Shown one piece after another: positions 53,887 to 62,710 of a stretch of DNA of 64,000 bases. Numbering within the stretch: position 1 is the first letter of the stretch; every line of letters begins with the position of its first letter. A program made the translations under genes and the position numbers. The DNA comes from Desulfobacterales bacterium (lineage in GTDB: Bacteria > Desulfobacterota > Desulfobacteria > Desulfobacterales > Desulfobacteraceae). The DNA lies in assembly GCA_023143455.1 (NCBI GenBank), contig JAGLHT010000001.1:42243-106242 (forward strand), in the 5' to 3' direction. Under the pieces are notes generated by a model. That model saw only the letters and a program-made list of their open reading frames with translations. It had not been told where the DNA came from and did not search any database.

Positions 53887-54780
53887 ATGATGGAACAGAA
53901 AATAAGCATAATTGGTGTCCCAATGGACTTTGGACAACTTCACAGAGGGGTTGATATGGGGCCTGGGGCAATAAGATATTCAAAACTTATGCCAAGACTT
54001 CGTTCTCTTGGTCTTGCTGTGGAAGACAGAGGTGATATTAAAGTGCCTGTGCGTGATGCAATAGAGGTGGATGGTGTATCAAGCTATACAAAAGAAATAG
54101 CGCAGGTTTGTAAAGATATATATATGGAAGGTAAAAACGCTATATCAGAAAATAGATTCCCGTTATTTATTGGTGGAGATCATTCCATTGCTATTGGAAC
54201 TGTTGGAGGTGTGTCCCATGAGTCTCCAGTAGGCCTTTTATGGATTGATGCCCATGGTGATTTCAATACCCCAGAAACGTCACCCAGCGGTAATATTCAT
54301 GGGATGCCACTTTCAATATTAATTGGAGATGGTGAAAAGGCACTTGTTAATATCGGGAGAGATGGAGCTAAAGTTGATCCTGAAAATATTGTATTGATTG
54401 GGGTTAGAGATCTGGACGAAAAAGAAAAACAAAGATTAAATACCAGTGATATTACAGTATTTACAATGCGAGATATTGATGAACAGGGAATAAGCGCTGT
54501 TCTTAATAAAGCCTTGATGAAATTTGTACATTTAAAAAGAATTCATCTAAGCCTTGATATGGATGCTCTTGACTCTGTAGAAGTGCCTGGCGTCGGTACA
54601 CCTGTTGCGGGCGGCCTTACATATCGTGAAGCACATTTGTTGATGGAGGTATTGTCAGATACTGGTAAGCTTGCTTCCATGGATTTGGTAGAGTTAAACC
54701 CCATACTCGATAATAAAAACAAAACTGCAAGCCTGGCTGTTGAGTTAATAGTCTCAGCCCTTGGGAAAAGTATTTTGTAA
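53887..54780 (+). CDS. rocF: Arginase/ureohydrolase family protein
   Basis: A 297-aa binuclear-manganese hydrolase. The metal ligands are visible in GGDHS (96-100), DAHGDFN (121-127) and SLDMDALD (222-229, Asp224 and Asp226), and SGNIHGMPLS matches the arginase substrate loop. PGVGTPVAGGLTYREAH is characteristic of true arginases, which convert L-arginine to ornithine and urea. ATG 53887 is chosen because AAAAAGG lies six bases upstream; an ATG 21 bases earlier would add residues not seen in the family. Agmatinase activity cannot be fully excluded. Confidence 0.87.
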   Translation: MMEQKISIIGVPMDFGQLHRGVDMGPGAIRYSKLMPRLRSLGLAVEDRGDIKVPVRDAIEVDGVSSYTKEIAQVCKDIYMEGKNAISENRFPLFIGGDHSIAIGTVGGVSHESPVGLLWIDAHGDFNTPETSPSGNIHGMPLSILIGDGEKALVNIGRDGAKVDPENIVLIGVRDLDEKEKQRLNTSDITVFTMRDIDEQGISAVLNKALMKFVHLKRIHLSLDMDALDSVEVPGVGTPVAGGLTYREAHLLMEVLSDTGKLASMDLVELNPILDNKNKTASLAVELIVSALGKSIL

Positions 54781-54809
54781 GTTTTATGAAATATTTTCGT
54801 AATTTTGCT

Positions 54810-56381
54810 TTAATCTGATTTTAATTTGCTTTTTATTTTTTGAAACAACATAGAAAACTCTTTAATTTTAAAAACAAAGCATGTGCTTGAGATAAGAACA
54901 AAAAAAGATACTCCAGTAACAATAGATATTGATAATGCACCCAAAAAATTTGTATTATCAATAATATTTTGAAGAAACAATGTAATTCTCCAAAGAAGTA
55001 TTCCAACAAAAATGCTTATGCATGATATTTTAAAAAATAATTTGTAAACTTCTTTTTTCCCAAAATTTTTAGTTTTATAATTCCATATTTCATATAAAAC
55101 AATTGTCTGAATAATAGCAGATAAAGAAAGAGCAAGACCTATCCCCTTTGCTTGCAATATTTTCATAAAAAAGAAAAATAATGGAATGGTTGCAATCACA
55201 GAAAGAGTGCTGAAAATAGCTGGGAGCAAAGTGTTTTCACAAGCATAAAAACCTCTTGCAACAACTGTCTGGGCAGCGAATGCAAAGGTTCCTGCCATAA
55301 GGAAAGGAAGAATACCGGATGTTAATATTGTGGCATTGATATCAAATTTCCCTCTTTGGAAGATCATTACAACAATTTCATATTTTAAAACCATAAATAG
55401 GATTGAAAACGGAATAACAAGCATAAGAAATTTTAACGTATTGTTTAAGAGATTGTTTAATTGTGTAAAATCCGCTTTTTGTGCAAGCTTAGCCATGTAT
55501 GGATACGCTGCCACACCAACTGCCTGTCCAAAAAGCCCAACCAATATCAACATTATCCTTAAAGCATAGTTAAGGGATGCTATACTTCCTTCATCAAGAT
55601 ACGATCCAAAAAATTTAAGGAATATTTCTGTGGAAAAAGTCATGGTAAGACCAACCATAAGAGGGATGGTCAAAACAACATATTTTATAAAATCAGGATG
55701 TTTTAAGTCCAGGACAAAATAAAATTTTAAGTTTACTTTTTTTGCTCCAATAAATTGAATAAAAAAATTTCCAAAAAAGGCACCAGCTAAAACCCCCCAG
55801 GCAAAACCTTCCATGCCAAGCCAAGGGCTTAATAAAAGTCCTCCAATGATTATTCCAATGTTATAAATAAGGGGTGCAAGAGCTGGAATAAAAAATTTTT
55901 CTTTGGCAAATTGCACTGCCATAAACAATCCACCAGTAAAAAAGAAAAATTGAGCAGGGATTATAATCCTGGTCATTTTAACAGCGCTTTTAAATAAAAC
56001 CGGATCTTTTATCCCTGGAGCAAGTATTGTTACAATCTCTGGCGCAAAAATGAATGAAATTATTATGAAAATTAGTAAAAGAAGTCCAAATGTATTAAAT
56101 ATTATTGAAAAAACTTTCCAGCCCTCTTTCTCATTATTTTTTGCAAGATAATGAGCAAAGATCGGGATAAAAGTAATGGATAAAAACCCGCTTGCAACAA
56201 CATGATTTAATATTTCAGGGATAATAAAAGCTATCTGATATGCATCAACACTGCCTTTTGCACCTCCTGCAAAAGCTATTGTCATCTCTCGCAAAAGACC
56301 TATGATGCGGCTTAGAAATACAGACGTCATCATAATAAATGAGGCAATTCCAACTTTTTTAAATAGAGAAGTATCAGTCAT
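54810..56381 (-). CDS. murJ: Lipid II flippase MurJ (MviN)
   Basis: A 523-aa protein of the MOP superfamily with about 14 helices. SRIIGLLREMTIAFAGGAKGSVDAYQIAFIIPEIL near the N-terminus, FIPIFAHYL and the GKFD segment in helix-8 context are hallmarks of MurJ, which flips undecaprenyl-linked peptidoglycan precursor across the inner membrane. It is convergent with the arginase gene, with 29 bases between. That short gap holds only a weak ATGAAA/TTTCGT hairpin. It belongs to cell-wall synthesis, although it lies near a polysaccharide locus. Confidence 0.92.
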   Translation of the reverse strand: MTDTSLFKKVGIASFIMMTSVFLSRIIGLLREMTIAFAGGAKGSVDAYQIAFIIPEILNHVVASGFLSITFIPIFAHYLAKNNEKEGWKVFSIIFNTFGLLLLIFIIISFIFAPEIVTILAPGIKDPVLFKSAVKMTRIIIPAQFFFFTGGLFMAVQFAKEKFFIPALAPLIYNIGIIIGGLLLSPWLGMEGFAWGVLAGAFFGNFFIQFIGAKKVNLKFYFVLDLKHPDFIKYVVLTIPLMVGLTMTFSTEIFLKFFGSYLDEGSIASLNYALRIMLILVGLFGQAVGVAAYPYMAKLAQKADFTQLNNLLNNTLKFLMLVIPFSILFMVLKYEIVVMIFQRGKFDINATILTSGILPFLMAGTFAFAAQTVVARGFYACENTLLPAIFSTLSVIATIPLFFFFMKILQAKGIGLALSLSAIIQTIVLYEIWNYKTKNFGKKEVYKLFFKISCISIFVGILLWRITLFLQNIIDNTNFLGALSISIVTGVSFFVLISSTCFVFKIKEFSMLFQKIKSKLKSD

Positions 56382-56447
56382 AATAAGCAGTATAAATCTT
56401 TATCACAAAGAATGTATAAAGAAAAGTAACCTTATGACTAAAATTGT

Positions 56448-56476
56448 TTGACTAAAGGATGGTAGCAGAATATTAT
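56448..56476 (+). promoter_or_regulatory. Predicted sigma-70 promoter for the small membrane protein
   Basis: TTGACT (56448-56453) and TATTAT (56471-56476) are separated by exactly 17 bases, each hexamer differing from consensus by one base. It lies 58 bases before the ATG at 56534, giving an untranslated leader of about 50 bases. Confidence 0.6.
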
Positions 56477-56533
56477 AGCTTCATAAAATTTATTAGCTAA
56501 TTTAATATTTATATTTGAGAGGGTTTTAAGCAA

Positions 56534-56809
56534 ATGACTTTTACAAGATTTGGCTTTCTTTCATGGGCAGGGGCAGCACTTGTTATTCTTTTTCAGAGTA
56601 TTTCAGGGCTTATGCAATTTAATTTCAGCTGGAGTGTTATTACAGTTGGCAGTGTTACCAATCAAGTGCTTGACCCATACCTAGAGAAAATTCCTTATGC
56701 ATCAATAGCAGACTTTTTTGATTTTGTTGTAAATTCTATGGAACTTTCATTGTTGCTTGTAGTAGTTGGTTTTATTTGTGTGATTATTGGTGCTTTTAAA
56801 AAAGTATAA
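56534..56809 (+). CDS. Small two-helix membrane protein of unknown function
   Basis: A 91-aa protein that I do not recognise. Two hydrophobic helices (roughly residues 8-30 and 68-88) flank a polar segment with LDPYLEKIPY. GAGAGGG lies upstream of the ATG, and a near-consensus promoter precedes it. It ends 66 bases before the UbiD-family gene, with which it could be co-transcribed. Nothing in its sequence indicates the role. Confidence 0.65.
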   Translation: MTFTRFGFLSWAGAALVILFQSISGLMQFNFSWSVITVGSVTNQVLDPYLEKIPYASIADFFDFVVNSMELSLLLVVVGFICVIIGAFKKV

Positions 56810-56875
56810 AATTTTCATCTGAACAAGGTACATGGACAATAGTCAGGAGTTTGGCGCAATAGAAATGCTTGAATT

Positions 56876-58723
56876 ATGACATTTAAGAGTCTTAATGACT
56901 GTGTGAATTTTCTCGAAAACCAAGGTGAACTTATCAGGGTTAAAGAAGAAATTGATCCTGACCTTGAAATGGCTGAAGTAACTCGCAGAGTATTTCAAAA
57001 TGATGGGCCTGCTTTATTATTTGAAAACATTAAAGCCACACCTTTTCCGGCAGTATCTAATCTTTATGGCAACTATGAAAGAGCCTTAAAAATTTTTGAA
57101 CCAGGTTTTGATAGAATAAAACAAATTATCAAAATCAAATCTGATTTAAAATCCCTTATTAAACCACCTTTATTTAAGTCACTTACAGCTAGTTTAAAAA
57201 CTCTTCCTGCATTTATCCATGTTTTGCCTGTAAGAAAAAGAACAGGTAAAGTTTTAGCAAGAAAAACAAAGATTGAAAACTTACCCATGATCAGATGTTG
57301 GCCAAAAGAAGGTGGTGGATTTATTCTTTTGCCCCAGGTTTTTTCAATGAATCCTGAAAGAAACAGTATATTAGATTCAAATATGGGAATGTACAGAATT
57401 CAGATTTCCGGAGGCGATTATATAAAAAATAGAGAAATCGGGCTTCATTATCAAATCCACAGAGGGATCGGAAATCATCATTTAAAAGCATTACAACTCG
57501 GTGTTCCTTTACGTGTAAGTATATTTATTGGAGGGCCACCTGCCCATGCATTTGCAGCTGTAATGCCAATGCCGGAAAATATGTCAGAACTATGTTTTGC
57601 CGGAGCGCTTGCCGGGAGAAATTTTCGGTATTGTATTAAATCAGGATTTGTAGTTTCAGCAGATGCTGACTTTTGTATAACAGGGAGAATTGTTCCTGGT
57701 AAAACAAAAAAAGAAGGCCCTTTTGGAGATCATCTTGGCTATTATTCTTTGGAACATGAGTTTCCGTATCTTGAAGTTGAATCAGTCTGGCACAGAAAAG
57801 ATGCAATATTCCCATTTATAGTTGTTGGGCAGCCTCCCCAGGAAGATACAATTTTTGGTAAATTAATTCATGAACTTACAGAGCCTGAAATACCTAAATC
57901 AATCCCCGGTGTAACCAGGATTCATGCTGTCGATGCAGCAGGCGTCCATCCGCTTCTTTTAGCAAAAGCCCACGAAAGGTATGTACCCTATGAGATTAGA
58001 AAACCCAGAGAAATTCTTACATACGCTAACGCAATATTGGGGACAGGGCAGCTTTCTTTAGCAAAATATCTTTTAATATGTGCCCATGAGGACAACCCTG
58101 ATCTTGATATAACAAATGAAAAAGAATTTATCCTTCATCTTCTCGAAAGAATTGATTTTTCAAGGGATCTTCATTTCCAAACCCAGACCACAATGGATAC
58201 CCTTGATTATTCATCAGAAAACTTAAATAGGGGTTCAAAACTAATAATGGCAGCAGCAGGAAAGAAAAAAAGAAAATTGAGCAAAAAAATTCCTATTGAA
58301 TTCTCTTCTGATAAAAGTTTTTCCAATCCGCAAATGGCTGCACCAGGAATTATTGTCATTAAAGGTCCGATATTCACAAATTATGACAAAGCTTTAAAAG
58401 AGATAAATTGTTTATTAACCTCTCTTGATAATAAACAAATAATGGAAGGTCTGCCTTTATTGATAATCGCAGACAATGTAGAATATATCTGTTCCAAATT
58501 TTCAAATTTTTTATGGACTGTTTTTACAAAATCAAATCCTTCCCATGATATTTATGGTGCAAAAAGCTTTACCAAGTTTAAACATTGGGGGTGTAGTGCG
58601 CCTTTAGTAATTGATGCAAGGGAAAAATCGTTCCATGCGCCATTGCTTGTTCCAGATAAAAAAGTTGCAAAAAATGTTGAAAGATTTGGATTAAAAGGGA
58701 AGAGTCTTGCAGGCGTTTTTTGA
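56876..58723 (+). CDS. UbiD family decarboxylase
   Basis: A 615-aa prenylated-FMN-dependent decarboxylase. FKSLNDCVNFLENQGELIRV at the N-terminus, YRIQISGGDYIKNREIGLHYQIHRGIGNHH (cofactor and substrate site, near residues 172-201) and KEGPFGDHLGYYS with its acidic residues (near residue 280) are the family hallmarks. It is longer than the roughly 490-aa Escherichia coli UbiD because of an extended C-terminus. Possible substrates are a quinone precursor or an aromatic acid. The ribosome site before the ATG is weak, and the partner prenyl-FMN synthase UbiX is not seen nearby. Confidence 0.88.
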   Translation: MTFKSLNDCVNFLENQGELIRVKEEIDPDLEMAEVTRRVFQNDGPALLFENIKATPFPAVSNLYGNYERALKIFEPGFDRIKQIIKIKSDLKSLIKPPLFKSLTASLKTLPAFIHVLPVRKRTGKVLARKTKIENLPMIRCWPKEGGGFILLPQVFSMNPERNSILDSNMGMYRIQISGGDYIKNREIGLHYQIHRGIGNHHLKALQLGVPLRVSIFIGGPPAHAFAAVMPMPENMSELCFAGALAGRNFRYCIKSGFVVSADADFCITGRIVPGKTKKEGPFGDHLGYYSLEHEFPYLEVESVWHRKDAIFPFIVVGQPPQEDTIFGKLIHELTEPEIPKSIPGVTRIHAVDAAGVHPLLLAKAHERYVPYEIRKPREILTYANAILGTGQLSLAKYLLICAHEDNPDLDITNEKEFILHLLERIDFSRDLHFQTQTTMDTLDYSSENLNRGSKLIMAAAGKKKRKLSKKIPIEFSSDKSFSNPQMAAPGIIVIKGPIFTNYDKALKEINCLLTSLDNKQIMEGLPLLIIADNVEYICSKFSNFLWTVFTKSNPSHDIYGAKSFTKFKHWGCSAPLVIDAREKSFHAPLLVPDKKVAKNVERFGLKGKSLAGVF

Positions 58724-58870
58724 TTTTTCAAGACCACCTGTTGTCGAGAAATGGGTGCCTAATTGATTAAATTTAATCTTGCATAAAAAGGGTAAACTAA
58801 GTTAAATTAGAAGATTCTATTATAAAGTGCAACTTATGAATTGTACACAAATTTAACATGGAGGATTCAA

Positions 58871-59524
58871 ATGAAAAACCCTATTGATAACTATTGGAAC
58901 CTTAAGCTTGAGCTTGTAAAGGCAAGCTTGGAAAAAAATAATTTTGAAGTTTTTATTGCAGAAAATGGTGAAAAAGCAAAAGACATTGCTTTGGATAAAA
59001 TTATTCCACAACTTAATGTTAAAAGTGTTTCCTGGGGTGGCTCCATGTCTTTTGTCTCCACAGGATTATTTCATGCTTTAAAGGATGATAAAAAATATGA
59101 AGTAATTAATACTTTTGATAAGAATTTTACTTTTGAAGAGCAGATGGAGCTTCGCAGAAAATCGTTAATGGTAGATCTTTTTATCACAGGAACAAATGCT
59201 GTAACAGAAAAAGGCCAGCTGGTCAATTTAGATATGATTGGAAACAGAGTGGCTGCAATCACCTGGGGACCTAAAAATGTTGTTTTGTTTATTGGAAGAA
59301 ATAAAATATGCGGTGACCTTGATGATGCAATGTTCAGAGTAAAAGATGTTGCAGCTCCTATTAATACAATGAATCTTGATAAAAAAACTCCTTGTGTTGA
59401 AAAAGGATTTTGTATGGATTGTTCAAGCCCGGATAGAATCTGTAATACCTGGACAATTACTGAAAAATGTTTTCCTAAAAAACGAATTAAAGTAGTTCTG
59501 ATAAATGAGGATTTGGGGTTTTAA
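58871..59524 (+). CDS. LUD-domain protein (LutC/YkgG family)
   Basis: A 217-aa protein of the lactate-utilisation LUD family. SVSWGGSMS near residues 52-60, LFITGTNAVTEKGQLVNLDMIGNRVAA at 103-129 and a C-terminal Cys set (175, 181, 184, 191) in CVEKGFCMDCSSPDRIC are the family features. I chose ATG 58871, which has GGAGG directly upstream; an in-frame upstream start at 58841 lacks this. LutC acts with LutA and LutB in lactate oxidation, but those are absent here. Stand-alone versions are common in anaerobes and their function is unclear. The selenoprotein gene follows after one base. Confidence 0.85.
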   Translation: MKNPIDNYWNLKLELVKASLEKNNFEVFIAENGEKAKDIALDKIIPQLNVKSVSWGGSMSFVSTGLFHALKDDKKYEVINTFDKNFTFEEQMELRRKSLMVDLFITGTNAVTEKGQLVNLDMIGNRVAAITWGPKNVVLFIGRNKICGDLDDAMFRVKDVAAPINTMNLDKKTPCVEKGFCMDCSSPDRICNTWTITEKCFPKKRIKVVLINEDLGF

Positions 59525-59525
59525 T

Positions 59526-60146
59526 ATGCAGAAAATAGTTGTTGTACAACAGAATGGGGCAGGAGAGCGAAAAGCTAATGGGATCAAAAGGTTTGGGAAA
59601 GATAGATTTGATGTAAAAGTTATTGATGTACAAACTGATCTTCCAGCAATAATTGATAATGGGTTTAAATATTTGCCAGATAGGATTGATGCCGACCTTG
59701 TGCTTGATTTTTTAAAACATCCTGACCTTTCAGAGGATCTTACAGCTTTGTGCGGTAAGCAGAAAATACCAGTAATTAGTTCCGGGAAAAAAATTACACG
59801 GGCAAATGCAATATGTCCACCAACATGATGCTCACTTTCGAGGCGGGTTCGTCTTGGCAACTATAGTGAATTGTTTGGAACTCCTGAAATTTCTGTTGAA
59901 ACAGAGGGTGCGTATATTAAAAAGATAAATGTAAAAATAGGTGCACCATGTGGTGCAACGTGGGATGCTGCTAAAAAAGTGGAGGGTTTAAAAATTGAGG
60001 AAGCATTAACAAGGTTTGGGCTTGAAGTTCAATTTTTTTGTTCTGCAGACCCTGGATCATGGGATCCTATATATGATAAAAGTCCGGTGCATATGGCAGC
60101 AGATGTTCATACAGCTGCTCTTAAGGTAAGTTTAAAGAAAGATTGA
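59526..60146 (+). CDS. dfsP: DUF166-family selenoprotein (DfsP-like), UGA at codon 101 read as selenocysteine
   Basis: The reading frame is interrupted once, by TGA at 59826-59828, and continues in the same frame to 60146. Read through, it gives a 206-aa protein with Sec101-Cys102 after the segment ANAICPPT. A 7-bp hairpin with apical loop GGTT begins 10 bases after the TGA, as expected for a bacterial SECIS. Both halves fit one DUF166 protein: MQKIVVVQQNGAGERKANGI at the N-terminus and INVKIGAPCGATWDAAK plus FFCSADPGSWDP in the second half. Similar deltaproteobacterial proteins carry Sec or Cys at this position. The function is unknown; a redox role is suggested by the Sec-Cys pair. It is coupled to the LUD gene (one-base gap). 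Confidence 0.85.
59826..59860 (+). promoter_or_regulatory. Selenocysteine UGA codon and bacterial SECIS element
   Basis: After the in-frame TGA (59826-59828), bases 59839-59845 pair with 59850-59856 (five Watson-Crick and two G-U pairs) around the loop GGTT (59846-59849). The loop starts 17 bases after the UGA, within the range known for SelB-binding bacterial SECIS hairpins, and it has the GGU typical of such loops. Confidence 0.8.
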
Positions 60147-60156
60147 CAATAATTGG

Positions 60157-60438
60157 CTACTTAATTTCAAAATCATCAAAATTTGACAAAGGGCTTTGTT
60201 CTTTTGTTTCAACGTTACCTACAAAAGCAGCATCAGGGCCTTGGTGACACCACTCTACGACTTTATCCACATCTTCTTTGGTGCCTTCAAAGACAGCTTC
60301 GACACTGCCATCATCAAGATTTTGAACCCATCCTTTTACATTATTGCCCAGGGCAGCCTTTTTTGTTTCAACTCTGAAAAATACTCCCTGGACTATACCT
60401 GTAACAAGAACGCGGGCTTGAATAGTATCTGATGACAT
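60157..60438 (-). CDS. acyP: Acylphosphatase
   Basis: A 93-aa protein of the normal acylphosphatase size. GIVQGVFFR at residues 14-22 with the catalytic Arg22, and GNNVKGWVQNLDDGSVEAVFEG at 31-52 with catalytic Asn40, are diagnostic. It hydrolyses acyl phosphates such as carbamoyl or 1,3-bisphosphoglycerate. A perfect AGGAGGT lies before the ATG, overlapping the dinB stop region. It is the last gene of the - strand operon and converges with the selenoprotein gene, ten bases apart. Confidence 0.92.
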   Translation of the reverse strand: MSSDTIQARVLVTGIVQGVFFRVETKKAALGNNVKGWVQNLDDGSVEAVFEGTKEDVDKVVEWCHQGPDAAFVGNVETKEQSPLSNFDDFEIK

Positions 60439-60439
60439 T

Positions 60440-61612
60440 TTACCTCCTAGGATTTGTTTGGTGCTTTAAAGCTGCATTTTTAATAATACTATTTCCAAAT
60501 TTTTCAGATATCGAATCTATAGCTTTATCAACTTTTTCCCATTTTTCGATTTTTTCATGGACTTCATTTTGAAGCTCCATCTGGAAATGTCCGATCTCTT
60601 TATCAAGTAATGCAACATTCACACCAACGAGGCGTATCTTCTTTTTTATTTTAATTTTTTCTAAAAGGGCTAGCGTTTCTCTGTATATAGACTGGGTTGA
60701 GGAGATTGGAGTATTAACTACTTTTTGTCTTGTCACCTGAGAAAAATCTGAAAATTTGAGCTTAATGGAGACAATATTTGTCAACTTCTTTTTTTTTCTT
60801 AAATCTTTTCCAACAGCATTGGAATGTGAAAGAAGATACTTTTTTATGATTTCTATTTCATTTGTGTCCTCTGAAAGGGTGGATTCGCTGGAAATTGATT
60901 TTCGTTTTGCATTTTGACCAATAGGAGTTGTATCAATACAATTTGCATATTCAATAAGTCTTGTACCAAATTTTCCGAATTTTTTTAATATAAGAGAAGA
61001 GTTAAATTTTTTAATATCACCAAGTTTTTTAATGTTTAAAATTTTCATTTGTTCAAAAGCTTTTTTACCAACACCGGGGATTTTTTCGATATCAATATTT
61101 TTTACAAAATCTTTTACCATTATTTTTTCAATAATGAAGATACCATCTGGTTTGTTTATGTCCGAGGCAATTTTAGCAAGAAATCTAAGCGGGGCTGCAC
61201 CTATGGAACAAGTCAGAGAACGTTCAGTCAATATTTTGTTTTTAATGCCCATGATAATTTTTGTATGATCTCCAAAAAGCCTTTTACAACCTGTGATATC
61301 AATATATGCCTCATCAACTGAAGTTTGCTCAACAAAAGGGGAATAAGCCATGAAAATATCCATAATTTTTTTTGATTCATAACTATATTTTCTCATGTCA
61401 CCAGGCACTATGCAAAGGTTAGAGCATTTTTGCTTTGCCATAAATATTGGCATGGCAGACCGAACCCCATATTCTCTTGCTTCATAGCTAGCGGCTGCGA
61501 CAACACTTCTTTTTGAGTTTCCCCCCACAACAACAGGTTTCCCTTTTAATTGTGGGTTATCTCTTTGTTCTACAGATGCAAAAAATGCGTCCATATCAAC
61601 ATGAAGTATCAT
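60440..61612 (-). CDS. dinB: DNA polymerase IV (DinB)
   Basis: A 390-aa Y-family translesion polymerase. Catalytic acids are Asp6/Asp8 in HVDMDAFFASVE and Asp100-Glu101 in SVDEAYID. AASYEAREYGVRSAMP is the fingers segment, KIPGVGKKAFEQMKIL is the helix-hairpin-helix thumb, and the little-finger domain fills the C-terminus. No clear beta-clamp-binding tail could be defined with confidence. Its ATG overlaps the preceding PilZ stop by four bases, so it appears translationally coupled to the motility operon; no LexA-like site was recognised. Confidence 0.92.
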   Translation of the reverse strand: MILHVDMDAFFASVEQRDNPQLKGKPVVVGGNSKRSVVAAASYEAREYGVRSAMPIFMAKQKCSNLCIVPGDMRKYSYESKKIMDIFMAYSPFVEQTSVDEAYIDITGCKRLFGDHTKIIMGIKNKILTERSLTCSIGAAPLRFLAKIASDINKPDGIFIIEKIMVKDFVKNIDIEKIPGVGKKAFEQMKILNIKKLGDIKKFNSSLILKKFGKFGTRLIEYANCIDTTPIGQNAKRKSISSESTLSEDTNEIEIIKKYLLSHSNAVGKDLRKKKKLTNIVSIKLKFSDFSQVTRQKVVNTPISSTQSIYRETLALLEKIKIKKKIRLVGVNVALLDKEIGHFQMELQNEVHEKIEKWEKVDKAIDSISEKFGNSIIKNAALKHQTNPRR

Positions 61613-62004
61613 TTGATTTTATTTGCTCTAATTTTCTCTTTTTGTTTTTCTAAAATATATTTATGGATCATCTCTTTATTATCTTCTGAACAGTTTTTAT
61701 AGATTCCATGGCAAATGTTGTTTTTATTTATTTTTATTATTTGTATTTCAAGCTCCATTAAAACAGGCGATTTATGGTTTGAAAATTCAAAAAAGAATTT
61801 TGATATACCATAGTCACCAATTGCAAGTCCATTATTTTTAAATGACATTCCTGTGGCAGAAAGATCAATAATAGAAAACTTTTTATCTTTGAATTCAATT
61901 TCAAAACTATTATCTTTATTAAATTCAAACCTAAAAGCTCCTCGTTTGTCTGAAGATTTATGTGTGAAATTTTCAGTAGAGGTTTTCTTTTTTTTCCAGA
62001 ACAA
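61609..62004 (-). CDS. PilZ-domain protein (predicted c-di-GMP receptor)
   Basis: A 131-aa stand-alone PilZ domain with the c-di-GMP signature Arg21-x3-Arg25 (RGAFR) and Asp47-x-Ser49-x2-Gly52 (DLSATG). The start is TTG at 62004, with a perfect AGGAGGG at 62017-62011 on the - strand, six bases upstream and inside the motB coding region. Coding overlap with motB is 32 bases. Located directly after the stator genes, it probably adjusts motor function in response to c-di-GMP, as YcgR-like proteins do. Confidence 0.85.
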   Translation of the reverse strand: MFWKKKKTSTENFTHKSSDKRGAFRFEFNKDNSFEIEFKDKKFSIIDLSATGMSFKNNGLAIGDYGISKFFFEFSNHKSPVLMELEIQIIKINKNNICHGIYKNCSEDNKEMIHKYILEKQKEKIRANKIK

Positions 62005-62710
62005 ATTCTACCCTCCTGTTTAAAGCCCTGTGTTCTTCTGTATCATTTGATATGAGCGGTAATATTTTTCCATATCCCGTGGCAGTAAGTCTCTCAGGCT
62101 TAATCCCTCTTTTTATAAGATGCTTTAGTACACTGGTTGCCCTTACTGCTGAAAGCTCCCAGTTAGAAGGGAATTTTTCTGTTGATATGGGGATATCATC
62201 AGTGTGCCCTTTAATATTTATGTTGTATTCAGGATAGTCAAACAATACTTTTACAATTTCATCAAGCACAGGCAATGCCTCTTTGTTAAGCTCAGCCTTT
62301 GAAGATTTGAAAAGAGCTTTTCCTTTAATTCGAACAATGATTTTGCCTTTAAGAACATGGGTTGCAATGTCATTTGTTTTGCCGCCTTTATCAGCAAACT
62401 TGTTAATATCCTGAATAAGGTTTTCCTTTCGTGATCGCAAGCCCGTAATATCTTCGATTATAATTTGAGTATCAAGAGTTTCAGGCAATTCCATTAGTTC
62501 GGCAAAAGCAGTAAGTTCAGAGTCGTTTTTTAGCTGTGTTTTTACTTTACTTATGGCAGTTTTGTATTTTCCTGTTTCAAATGAAGAAAGTGTATAAAGC
62601 AGTATGAAAAAGACCAAAAGAAGAGTCATCATATCTGCAAAGACTATAAGCCAGGATGCTTGTTCATCATTTTCAGGAATAATTGAATTTAAAGTTTTTT
62701 CTCCTATCAT
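61973..62710 (-). CDS. motB: Flagellar motor stator protein MotB
   Basis: A 245-aa OmpA-family stator subunit. One transmembrane helix (WLIVFADMMTLLLVFFILLYTL, about residues 20-41) holds the ion-binding Asp26. The C-terminal OmpA-like peptidoglycan-binding domain has IKGHTDDIPI, NWELSAVRATSV and ALNRRVEF. Together with MotA it forms the ion channel that powers the flagellar motor. It overlaps motA by four bases and the PilZ gene by 32. Proton or sodium use cannot be decided. Confidence 0.9.
   Translation of the reverse strand: MIGEKTLNSIIPENDEQASWLIVFADMMTLLLVFFILLYTLSSFETGKYKTAISKVKTQLKNDSELTAFAELMELPETLDTQIIIEDITGLRSRKENLIQDINKFADKGGKTNDIATHVLKGKIIVRIKGKALFKSSKAELNKEALPVLDEIVKVLFDYPEYNINIKGHTDDIPISTEKFPSNWELSAVRATSVLKHLIKRGIKPERLTATGYGKILPLISNDTEEHRALNRRVEFVLEKKENLY
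62011..62017 (-). promoter_or_regulatory. Strong ribosome-binding site of the PilZ gene inside motB
   Basis: The - strand reads AGGAGGG here, six bases before the TTG start of the PilZ gene. The same bases encode consecutive arginines near the C-terminus of MotB. This site decides the start choice for PilZ. Confidence 0.7.

Noticed and set aside
54781..54809. ATGAAA/TTTCGT hairpin between the arginase and murJ genes as a terminator
   Set aside because: The stem has six mostly A-T pairs and no proper U tract, so it is not convincing.
59505..59828. 107-aa ORF ending at TGA read as a complete gene or as a pseudogene
   Set aside because: Coding similarity continues in the same frame after the TGA, and a SECIS-like hairpin follows, so selenocysteine insertion explains it better.
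59423..59860. 145-aa open frame on the - strand
   Set aside because: It lies antisense to the end of the LUD gene and the selenoprotein gene, has no recognisable domain and no ribosome site.
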